DNA of 64,000 nucleotides from Neoscytalidium dimidiatum (lineage: Eukaryota; Ascomycota; Dothideomycetes; Botryosphaeriales; Botryosphaeriaceae): positions 3,906,001-3,970,000 of the forward strand of contig CM074695.1 of the NCBI GenBank assembly GCA_037367355.1, given 5' to 3'. The notes beneath the pieces were generated by a model. That model was not told where the DNA came from, did not search any database, and saw only the letters and a program-made list of their open reading frames with translations. Shown here one piece after another: positions 9,677-18,903 of the stretch (positions within the stretch are counted from its first letter, which is position 1; the number at the start of each line of letters is the position of its first letter). Made by a program: the position numbers and the translations under genes.

Positions 9677-12600
9677 ATGGCTCGGAAATCCACCGACGAC
9701 GACGATGTGCGCTCCTTCGACCAGTCGGACTCGGAGCTGCCGCCGCTGCCTTCCGACGACGACGACAGCTTCCTGCGCCCGCCCAGCGATATCGCCGACA
9801 ACAGCCATGTTGGCAGTGATGGAGGAAGCGCGATAATTGAGCGCGAAATGAAGCGCAAGCTTATGGACATCGAGTCCAGCTTCCTTCCCGACCGCGACGC
9901 TGACACGGGAGAGCCTTCGCAAGCCTCGACCGGCGCAGACGATACCTATGTCTTCGGCGCTTCATCTTTGCGCCCACCACCACGAAACGGCACAAAAGGC
10001 AATGGCCATTCCAGAGAGTCTAGCAGCCAGCGATCTTTGCACGCAGAGGAGGTTGCTCTGCCTGAATCGCCTCCGACTCCCGACGAAGCATACAAGACTC
10101 CAGCACCTGGCCGAGGACAGTTTGATGATGTGGAACATTTTGAAGAGGGTAGCAGCTCGTTTGACGAGCACGCACCCTCGTCTCCAACTGCAGCGGCAGC
10201 GAAGCGCTCCCAAACGAGAACAGAATCACAGACCAGGGAGCAGACCGAGCCTGCAATCGAAGTTACCCATGCCGAAAACCAGGGGCAAGGGTATGAGGAG
10301 GAGACGCTGTCGCAGAAGTCTGCGAGGCCAACTTCAAGCGCCTCAACAATAAAGGCTGACTTACCGGAGAACGAAGAGAGTAAGGACGACGATCGTAGAT
10401 CGAGGTTGCGCGAATCGCTATCGTCGACGACCACTGCTGGACGTAGTACTTCGAATACGTCCAGTGTCCGTAAAAGACCCAGCTTCTTAAGGGACCGAAG
10501 TCGAGGAGCTAGCCAACGTTCATCAGCGTCGTCTTTTGCTGGCAGATCGGACTTCTCAACCAGCGATAACCGGGACAGCTCCGATTTTGCACTTCAAACT
10601 GGCGGAGCCTTGCCTGGCTCGAGCATGCGAGGTTCTGATCGCGATCTATCCCGACTGCCAAGTTTAGGAAGTATTGCCTCTTCGATTTCTGGTAACAGTG
10701 AAGGCCGGCCATCTTTCGACCGCGCAAGAAGCACGCTCAGTGCTGCCTCCCAAGCTGAGAATGGTTTGGAGCGCCTGGATGAGGAACCTAGACCTACCTC
10801 GATTTCTCCGCCCGCTACACCAACCGCTCGACCATTCAGCTCCGGGACCAACAATATGACAGATACAGTCATCACTAAACACGTGCAGAACATCCGTGTG
10901 CCTGACACAGTTGCGAAAGAGTACCGAGAAAAGCACGCGAAGTCTCCCGAACGACCGTCGACTGCGTCCCAGTTTGCTTTCAGCAGTAGGACTAAGCACA
11001 ATCTGACGTTGAAAGAACAGAACAGCAAGATAGACAAGCTGAGCAAGGAGAATTTCGATCTGAAGCTGAAAATCCATTTTCTTGACCAGGCTTTACAAAA
11101 CCGATCCGACGAAGGCGTTAAGGACATGATCTCAAAAAATGTCCAGCTCCAAACCGACCTAGCTACGGAGAAAAAAGAAAACCAAAGTTTGAGACGGAAA
11201 GTACGCGAATTGGAACGAAAGTTGAAGGCACAAGAAGAAGGAATGGCAGCAGCTAAAGAGAAGACGCCGGGCTCGGATGATGGGAAGAGCGATGGTTCGC
11301 ATGGTCAAGCCGAAATGGAAGAAGAAATCACGTACCTGCGCGAGTGCTTGCAACAATCCGAGACCGAGATTGAGCGGCTCAAGGAGGAGAATCTGGCTAA
11401 GGAGGTCGAGAAGAGGCGCATGGCGGAATACGTGAAGTCGATGGGAGACCGCCGGAATTCGGAGCCCTCTGCTGGTGTGGAGGAGGCCATGGAAATGTGG
11501 AAAGACCTGCTCGAGGCCGAGACCGCTCGACGTGAGCAAGCCGACGAAGATGCCGAGCGACTACGCGAGGAGATCCGTCGCCTGAAGTTGGAGCGTGAAC
11601 AACCCGCGCCGCAGCCAGTGAACACGCGGAATGCCCACAATATGAGTCGTCAGAGCCGCATGTCCTACGCCCGCTCCCAGTCTGGCTCCGATGGCACTAC
11701 AGACAACCGTGCAGGTACAAGCGCCAGTAGTGTCACGCTCGTAGAGCAGCTCAAGCATGAAAATGCTGAGCTGCGCAGGGACCTTGGTGCTCAAACATCC
11801 ATGCTTGTCTCCAGGAACCGCGAACGAGAACGCCTCCAGCAGGAAATCGAAGAGCTCAAGCTGTCAGTCCGCCGCGGTGCTGGAAGTGGTTCGGTTGTTG
11901 GCGACAGCATATTCGAAAGGTCCATCTCTCGTGCAAACCATCACAGACCATCTTCAAGGAGCAGCGCCGTCACCAGGAACAACGAGCTGGACGATGCCGA
12001 ACGCGACGAATACGAGCAGAAGCAAGCAGAGCTCAGAGATCAGATCGCTGAATTGAAGATGACGAACCAGGAATTGGAGAAACAGCTGAATAACACTCTG
12101 GACGAGCTGGAGCGGACAGAAGATGACTTCGCAAGGCTTGACCGGGAAAACAAAGATCTCTTGGAGGATTTGAAGTGCATTCAACTTGAACGGGATGAAA
12201 CCCTACAAGCACTACACCTGAAGGAGGGTGAATTCGAGGATCTACGCGAAGAGGCCGAGAACGAAATTGATCAATATGAGCAGGAGCTCAATAGAAAGGA
12301 GCAAGACCTAGAGCGGTTGATGAATGACCTCGAAAACCGAAACGAGGATTTCGAAGCCCTACAACAGGAGATGAAGAATGTCAGTGAGAGCCTGGTGATG
12401 TTGGAGGACGACAGGAATGCCAGTCAGCGCAGGATCCAACAACTTGAGCAAGAGTTAGAAGACGCAAATCAGGAGCTAGAATCGTTAGATCAGAAGCTGC
12501 ATGAGTCTCAGCAGAAGATCGAGCGATTCGAAGTTCAGCAGGAGTCCAACCAAGGCGAAATCACTTTCCTGCGTGAAGAGCAAGAGGGCGATAAGATTCG

Positions 12601-14185
12601 GATTGGAGATCTTGAGGCTGCTCTTAACGCGGCACAGATGAGCATTCAGGAAGAGAAAGAACGCTACAAGGATCTGGAAGACCGTATCTCAGAAGAGAGG
12701 AAGCAGCGCGAAACACTTGACAGCCAGGAGAAGGAGCAGTGGCAGAAGGCGTTCGATGAACTCAACACCCAAGCCTCGAAGGCGCGTGACGAAGTTCGCC
12801 GGCTCCGCAAGGAGCTTTCATCGAAGGAAGTCGAGGCGACAACATGGAAGCAGAGACTCGATGATCTCGAGAGCAGTCTTCGGGATGCCCTTGGTAGTTT
12901 GGACGGCACCAAGGCGAACCTGCTTAAGGTAGATCATGCAACATTTCCGCTGAGTTATCTATTGCTAATCTTGAAACAGGACGTCAACAAGCTACAGAAG
13001 GACCTTGACGATACTATGATGGAGCTCGATCACGCACGAACCGAGCTGGCAGAGAAGGAACGAACTCTGCGCAACAGGGACACTCTACTCGAAAGCACTA
13101 GCTTGGAGAGTCGTAAATTGGCCGACATGCTCGACAAGGAGCGACAGCTGCGGATGCAGGAGAAACGTCAATTCGAGCAGTCTCAACGAACGCACCAGAG
13201 CAACGCTCGCACCATCCAGTCTTACGAGACCCGCATCCTGGAGCTGGAAACGTCCCGCAGTCAAGATCGCCGCAGGATCAACCAACTCGAAGCGCAATAC
13301 AAGGATCAGTTACTTGAGCGTAACAATCTCCTGCTCGCACTGTGGAACCGTCTCTCGACGCTGTGCGGCGCGGACTGGGCCCAACGCAACAGTCTAGTCA
13401 ACGGCGAGCTTCCCACACTTGAAGTCATCGGCCGCAGCTTGCCCGGATTCAGCAAGAACATCCTGGCGGCCATTAAGATGGTCGAAAACATTATTGGCGG
13501 CTTCAAGGTGCGCATCCGCGGCATCGAGAAGGACCTTTGGAAGGAGTACCAGACGCTCGAGCACAAGCTAGACGTAAGGATCAAGCACCTGGATGGCTTG
13601 GAAAAGACGATCCGATCCGGAAGTATTGGCCTGATCCGCAACGAGACGCTGAACTCGGAGATTTCGCGCCTGAAGAGCGAGAACAAGCACCTCAAATCCG
13701 AACTCAACCTCTCACGCCAGAACACACGTTCGTCAGGCGATTCGGCCCACCAGGATCACCCGCACTCGTCGAGGATTCCGCATCGCAGCGTCTCGGGCCC
13801 GCATGGCTCGTCTAATACGAACCGTAACTCCATCGCGTCGACGCTGCTCAGGCATAATTCGAGCACGGATGTTCTTCAGCACTACTCTTCGTCCTCGCAT
13901 GAGAAGTCGTCAAGCCACAACGCTCCGGCGCAAGTGCAGCCGACGGAACAGCGCTGGATCCACAGGCTCAAGGAGTTGGAGAGGAGACTGAAGGCCGAGC
14001 GCGAAGCGAGATTGCTGGATCGCAGCGGTGCGAGGAAGCGGCTGGAGGAGGGCCGAGCGGAGAACGAGGAGCTACGGGCGACATTGGAGAGGGAGAGGGA
14101 GAGGGGTCGTAGCGACAACGGCGGGACCGAGAGCGGGAGGAGTAGTCCCAGTCATGCCGCCTTCCCGACGATCGGGACCAGGTGA
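9677..14185 (+). CDS. apsB: ApsB/Mto1/Pcp1-type microtubule-organising-centre coiled-coil protein
   Basis: The frame is open over 1502 codons, but 12929-12979 is a likely 51-base intron (AAG then GTAGAT donor, GCTAATCTTGAAACAG branch/acceptor). Splicing joins NLLK to DVNKLQ and leaves 1485 residues. Residues 1-430 are acidic and disordered. A centrosomin motif 1 (CM1) lies at about 441-500 (LKEQNSKIDKLSKENFDLKL, then HFLDQAL). Long coiled coils fill about 500-1190. A conserved C-terminal block follows (NNLLLALWNRLSTLCG, NILAAIKMVENIIGGFKVR). CM1 proteins recruit gamma-tubulin complexes. Aspergillus ApsB and S. pombe Mto1 act at spindle pole bodies, septal and cytoplasmic organising centres. 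The choice between ApsB/Mto1 and Pcp1 rests on overall layout and is less certain than the CM1 call. Confidence 0.8.
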   Translation: MARKSTDDDDVRSFDQSDSELPPLPSDDDDSFLRPPSDIADNSHVGSDGGSAIIEREMKRKLMDIESSFLPDRDADTGEPSQASTGADDTYVFGASSLRPPPRNGTKGNGHSRESSSQRSLHAEEVALPESPPTPDEAYKTPAPGRGQFDDVEHFEEGSSSFDEHAPSSPTAAAAKRSQTRTESQTREQTEPAIEVTHAENQGQGYEEETLSQKSARPTSSASTIKADLPENEESKDDDRRSRLRESLSSTTTAGRSTSNTSSVRKRPSFLRDRSRGASQRSSASSFAGRSDFSTSDNRDSSDFALQTGGALPGSSMRGSDRDLSRLPSLGSIASSISGNSEGRPSFDRARSTLSAASQAENGLERLDEEPRPTSISPPATPTARPFSSGTNNMTDTVITKHVQNIRVPDTVAKEYREKHAKSPERPSTASQFAFSSRTKHNLTLKEQNSKIDKLSKENFDLKLKIHFLDQALQNRSDEGVKDMISKNVQLQTDLATEKKENQSLRRKVRELERKLKAQEEGMAAAKEKTPGSDDGKSDGSHGQAEMEEEITYLRECLQQSETEIERLKEENLAKEVEKRRMAEYVKSMGDRRNSEPSAGVEEAMEMWKDLLEAETARREQADEDAERLREEIRRLKLEREQPAPQPVNTRNAHNMSRQSRMSYARSQSGSDGTTDNRAGTSASSVTLVEQLKHENAELRRDLGAQTSMLVSRNRERERLQQEIEELKLSVRRGAGSGSVVGDSIFERSISRANHHRPSSRSSAVTRNNELDDAERDEYEQKQAELRDQIAELKMTNQELEKQLNNTLDELERTEDDFARLDRENKDLLEDLKCIQLERDETLQALHLKEGEFEDLREEAENEIDQYEQELNRKEQDLERLMNDLENRNEDFEALQQEMKNVSESLVMLEDDRNASQRRIQQLEQELEDANQELESLDQKLHESQQKIERFEVQQESNQGEITFLREEQEGDKIRIGDLEAALNAAQMSIQEEKERYKDLEDRISEERKQRETLDSQEKEQWQKAFDELNTQASKARDEVRRLRKELSSKEVEATTWKQRLDDLESSLRDALGSLDGTKANLLKVDHATFPLSYLLLILKQDVNKLQKDLDDTMMELDHARTELAEKERTLRNRDTLLESTSLESRKLADMLDKERQLRMQEKRQFEQSQRTHQSNARTIQSYETRILELETSRSQDRRRINQLEAQYKDQLLERNNLLLALWNRLSTLCGADWAQRNSLVNGELPTLEVIGRSLPGFSKNILAAIKMVENIIGGFKVRIRGIEKDLWKEYQTLEHKLDVRIKHLDGLEKTIRSGSIGLIRNETLNSEISRLKSENKHLKSELNLSRQNTRSSGDSAHQDHPHSSRIPHRSVSGPHGSSNTNRNSIASTLLRHNSSTDVLQHYSSSSHEKSSSHNAPAQVQPTEQRWIHRLKELERRLKAEREARLLDRSGARKRLEEGRAENEELRATLERERERGRSDNGGTESGRSSPSHAAFPTIGTR
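12929..12979 (+). other. Frame-neutral 51-base intron in the ApsB-like gene
   Basis: It has a GTAGAT donor, a GCTAAT branch-like sequence 13 bases before the ACAG acceptor, and no internal stop. Retained, it would insert 17 mostly hydrophobic residues in the middle of a coiled coil, which supports its being spliced out. Confidence 0.7.
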
Positions 14186-14928
14186 CAGCTACAGGGGAAG
14201 GGGAAGCGGAAGAGCTGGTTGGGGCGGTTCGTTTCTTGATTTTTGATTATTTCTCTGTTCATGTTCTATCTTCTTTTCTGATCGAGACCACAGGGGGGCT
14301 ATTCGGTTTGATTGTTCGAGTGGTTGTGTTCGTCTCGTGTATTATGCTTTACTTCTTCCTGCTCGAGAGTCTTGACTTCTTTTTCTTTTTCCGTCAGGAT
14401 CAGGAGACGGCGCTTTAGCGGGGGTTTTTTGAGGTTCATTTTTTTTTACCGGTCCGTTTCTCTATGAGGGCTTATTGGGTCTCTCCTGTATGATTGTTGG
14501 AAGGAGGAGGGGAAGGAGGAGGGGGAGGCAGCGATATTCCATGCTGCCCTCCATTGAGCCTCGATGTTCTTAGTTGAGCCACCTCAAGAAGTGAGGCATG
14601 TTTTTGATGGATCTGCTTCGCGGCCACCAGAGCGGTCTGCAAATGTCTATTGTTTAGAGATTCATGACTTCAGACATGACGACTTTGTGCGATATTGCTC
14701 TGACTGCTTGATGTAGGTTGATTGTTGATGACATAAGCCAAATAGCAGTTCTACACACTGACGTAACGAACGTCGCCATTCTTTGCTACGACTCATTCCC
14801 AGAATAGTGCATCTCTCCATGATACCTCTATGGATTGGGTCACTGTGTGAGTGGCGGTTCGCCGTCCATCCCGGCAGCTCGAGCTCCAGGAACGCCTGGT
14901 GCGTTGCAGCTGGGGGCGTGGTTGATGC
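14186..14928. other. Intergenic region after the ApsB-like gene
   Basis: About 740 bases hold the 3' end of the upstream gene, with thymine-rich tracts near 14300-14450. I see no gene here. The next coding-like DNA is the decayed locus on the minus strand. Confidence 0.4.
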
Positions 14929-17090
14929 TCAATCCGAGTGTGGTGGAGGGAAACAGTGGGTGCTCGGTGGGGTGGCAGAAGAATGATTGCCAGTTGATGA
15001 GTAGGAGGAGGAGGAGGCACCGCTCGGCTGTGGCGTTGGTGTCGCTGTCTCTGGAATAGTATCATCTTCGGACAGCATTGGTGCTCGTAGTTTTCGATAT
15101 CTTCGTTGAATGCCTTTCAGACTAGTAACTGACCATTCGACCGTTGGCGCCGGCCACGGTTTAATATGGCGTCTGCTGGACTTTGCGAGTACATGGCTTT
15201 GAGACTCTGTTCTCATGGGTTGATTCAATGATTGGGCAGTAGTTTGGTCTGAGTGGTGCGGAGGTGGACAGGGAATCTCGCGGACCGGTTTACCTTTTTT
15301 GACGGAGCCTGGAGAGATGGAGGAGACCTCCTCTGCGCTTTGATATTCTTCCGCCTGTAATGCTTCCGGGTAGAGCCTGTAAAAGAATCATCGCTTGGGT
15401 GAGACCCTTCGATTACCGGTTTAGTCTGCGCCGCTTCATCGCTCTTTTAGCGGACATGTCCGTTCTCATCGCTTATTTCTTCTTTGTCCCCGAGCCACTT
15501 CCTTGACAGAGCGTTATGTTCCACTGTCAGGCCTGCTGTGCTGGCGTTTGAAGCACTGGTGGCAGCTGGGAGACTGTCAGAGCTATCTGGCCGATGAGAA
15601 AAAGTGGCATGGGGCTGGTGCTGATCATATTAAGGCCGCTGAGTTGAACACCATTCTGCCCGCCCGCCGTAACGCCTTGGGTACTTACTGACGCCAAAAT
15701 CCCAGGACTAGGGATCCTCTTACATGGTTATACCTAGCGAAGCGGGATTACGCCTTCTTCGCCTTCATTTGATTCTTCATCATCTGAGCTTATGACCATG
15801 GCGTTATCTTGACACGAACCATAGGCATTTCCCTACACTCAAAATACTCTTTAAGATTTTATTTGGTCCACTTGATAACCAGCAATCTTTCGAGTTACCA
15901 TAGGATCCTGCCGAGAGTCATAACATTTGTCAGTCATCGTCTGCAGATATAAGGCACGGAAGAGAGAAAGGCGGCGAATAAGAAGCAAAGGCCGCCGTAG
16001 ACGAGCCAAAACAGGCCTTTCCTGATCATCCTGACACTCCCATTATAAGTCCCGAAGTGGACCGGTGAGATAATGCGTCCTGCGCGGATGACTTCGGCCC
16101 TCGACCGGGAACAACCTTGCACCCCAAAAACTACAAAGTCCAATTGTGCGCGGTCATACTTCTCAGTGTCGTCCGGCCATTCAAGGGTCACGTTCTCGTC
16201 GCGCATTTGCTCGAGGGCCCTCATAAAGTCGCTTACCACCGGTGCGGGAGAGGGAGTATCTTTGCACCAGTCTTGAATGTCGAGCTCGTGGAATATATAG
16301 CCGTGGAGGGTGGTGAGATTGGAGAGACCGCCATAGCTGGCGGGTGCCTGGCGCTATCTGATGGTCTGTCTCATGGTCCCGAGACCGACGAAGCACCCAA
16401 GAATGACAAAGCTCCCAAGATTGAAAAAGAATTTTCATGCAAATATCTCTTCAATAATCCGTGAAATCATGTTTACTGGTTCACGGTAAAAGAAGCGACG
16501 TGTTCAACTTTAGTCTTCCCACAAATTACAAATTCCGTCAAACAGTATGTTTCACCAGACTCATGGTTTCAAGCACGTACGTTATCATGTGTCTATTAAT
16601 CACTGGCCTAGTGTTGACGCCTGTTTCTCCACTTCCGCACCTGGTCTAAGCTCAGTTGATTCATATGTAGCGCCATTGCTACTGGTGAAGGTGTAAAGGC
16701 TAGCGATGTAAAAGTCCATGGCAAATGAATAGTCCTATGGCCCTGTTGTATGCCTGCACCGCTGAAACCCTCAGCGGCCATCCCCTATCTTGAATTCCCT
16801 TGTGAATCTTCAGTCAACAAGACATCTCAGAGCATACCCCATGTCTCTCATCAAGATAGAGCGCTACATCAGTCGGAGGCGGAGGTTCGCATTGCGCGAC
16901 GCAAGCCCTCGCGATTTGTATGAGACCGTCATGTGTTTTCACAGCCTTCGACCGTGTCTCCAACACTGAACAGCGATGGCAATCAACCTCCATCTCATGA
17001 TGTGTATCATGGTCGCGACATGTGAGTTGTTTAAGAAGAATGCGCTGTAGGAATAGAGCAAGGTGTCGAAGGTGATCTTTCAGCACGTAC
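14929..17090 (-). pseudogene. Decayed multi-exon gene for a probable membrane protein
   Basis: Several long stretches on the minus strand read like protein but are broken by nonsense codons. From about 17075 to 16840 the frame gives DGLIQIARACVAQCEPPPP and ALYLDERHG. A GTATGC donor at that point can join in phase to DYSFAMDFYIASLYTF near 16730. At 16440-15934 one frame reads FFNLGSFVILGCFVGLG (membrane helix), then a TAG at 16354-16356. It continues with YGGLSNLTTLHGYIFHELDI, a second helix (GLFWLVYGGLCFLFAAFL) and a TGA at 15934-15936. At about 15720-15250 it continues through a TAA at 15447-15449. A different frame is open from about 15370 to 14929. I do not recognise the family. Stops inside otherwise good coding indicate decay; unusual splicing could remove some of them. 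Confidence 0.55.
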
Positions 17091-17145
17091 GAACACGAAG
17101 AACATGATGCGTCTGTTAGCGGGGCGGAAGAAAACCCCTCTCGTC

Positions 17146-17901
17146 ATGTCGCCCATACCTAGTGAAGCCGAAGTCTACTCAAACCAGTAGATCGATACCG
17201 AACTGGCGCTTGCAGTGCCAGACGGAGCGAGTTCAGTCTCATCTCCAGGCATTAAAACCAGTCAGCTCTTTCTCGTACATCCGGCGGGAGTCGCGGGCAT
17301 TGTATAAATTGTGCATGAGGAACCGGGCTTCTTTCGTAGCGTGTCATACATGGGAAAGAAAGCACCGCTCGTTACACCAACTTTCATGGCCGACCTATAT
17401 ATACAATATGCTGACCTTGAGGTAGATGGGCAAAATCCCTGAAAGACTCTGGATGACCTGCCCGATGGTGAGTGCTGACGATAGAGATGGAAGCGGTGTT
17501 CGTCTACTAAATTCGCGATAGACTTGACAGAGTCGTTGAGCTTTTGAACCATTACAGCAGAGGATAGTTCATTTGGGAAGCATGGCTCCGCGGAATCGTA
17601 TGTCGTTTGGGCTCCCCGATTTGGGAAAGCTGTGCTCACCGTTGTAGGCACAGTGCAAAGAGACCCGCACGGTACGAGCCAGAGCTCATCTGATTGGACC
17701 AACGAAGCCGTCATTGCACTCATAGCCTTGATTGTCGTGGTAATCTTCCCATGCGCTACGTATATTATCCGTCGAAGCCTACGATACTGTTCTCAACCCG
17801 GCTTTCCTCTCCATATCTTCGGCCACTCCAATGGTGAGCGACCAACACTTTTCACTCACGCTGTCGCGCAGATATTAACCACCTTGGTCCCCAAAAGATG
17901 A
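17146..17901 (+). pseudogene. Decayed gene with four in-frame stops and a C-terminal membrane helix
   Basis: From the ATG at 17146 one frame reads MSPIPSEAEVYSNQ, stop TAG (17188), then IDTELALAVPDGASS. After stop TAA (17305) it gives IVHEEPGFFRSVSYMGKKA and ADLYIQYADLEVDGQNP, then stop TGA (17440) and KTLDDLPD. A well-formed intron (17468-17530, GTGAGT donor, TACTAAAT branch, TTGACAG acceptor) keeps phase into ESLSF, stop TGA (17545). The frame then gives TITAEDSSFGKHGSAESYVV and a membrane helix (VIALIALIVVVIFPCATYII) before a natural end at 17901. TAG and TAA could come from CAG and CAA, and TGA from TGG, all single C-to-T type changes. I do not recognise the protein. Confidence 0.6.
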
Positions 17902-18903
17902 TAGCCGCACTCTTGTACGATTACGCATGTCAGAACGCTGTCGCTTCGCAATCTGATCACGAATCATGTCGAGCGTGTAGAAGACTAGACAGGTAACTCT
18001 AAAGCATTACCACAACTACCTCAGTACTTACTCCCTCACGCCCGCTCCTGCCCCTTGAACAACACGATTCACCAACTCCTTCCCCAGAATGCTCCCAAGC
18101 TCTGAAGTCATCGAAATGCAAACGACCGCTTCCTTCCCCGAGTCGTGACATCCTCGCTTCCCCCCTTCAAGCAATGACTTTAAACGAAGACCGGCCGTTC
18201 TGACAAAACGCAAGATAAGCCAAGCAGGAAAAGAGAAACCCGATCTTGTACGAGGCATGTGTGTGTGCTGATGAAGCAAGGTGCAAGGCCATCATCGAAC
18301 AGCAGCGACAACAAGTCAAGAAAGACACCAGAATCAAAACATACAAACGAAAGTGGCTTCCCGAAAGGACCCCGCAGCAACGCTGAACAAGCATGCTCAA
18401 CATCAACGAAAAACAAACATGAAACAAAGCACACGCGACGAAGGAAGACAAAAGAAATAAAGACCTCGACCGGGGACACAGATTATATAAAAATAATCAA
18501 AAACGCACGCCCTCGACGCCGCGCTGCTTCTGGGTATTTTTTAATGAGCTGCTCTCTCTCTGCAAAACAAAAAAGACATAAACCGACAGACGGATAAACA
18601 AACAGATAACAAAACGATCGCCCGTGTAACTCTTTCTTCCTTCTACTTTGTGCTCCTTCCCACAACCCAAAAAAGAAATCCTGTCCTGTATATGACCATT
18701 TTCCATATGAACAACCCCCCAACCACACCCCTTTTCCCACAAACCCCCTGAACCCCTCGACCACTGGACAACTGATCCAAAAGGGACTACTAAAAAGGAA
18801 ATATACCGTAAGGACTGTCTCAGCAGTTATTCTCAAGAAATGAAAAAAAAAAAAAAAAAGGAAAGTGAGTGCGGTAAAGATAGACATGGGTTGCTAGGCC
18901 ACT
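17902..18903. other. Intergenic region between the decayed gene and BCK1
   Basis: About 1 kb of A-rich and pyrimidine-rich DNA, with an A-run near 18842-18859 just past the BCK1 stop. It should hold the BCK1 3' untranslated region. I see no gene. Confidence 0.45.

Noticed and set aside
17262..17723. 153-codon minus-strand frame opposite the plus-strand relic
   Set aside because: The plus-strand reading has a phase-correct intron, charged/hydrophobic patterning and a clear membrane helix. The minus frame looks like its shadow.
18180..18479. Hydrophobic 99-codon minus-strand frame downstream of BCK1
   Set aside because: Phe/Leu/Ser bias reflects the purine-rich complement of 3' untranslated DNA. 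No start context or homology-like segment.
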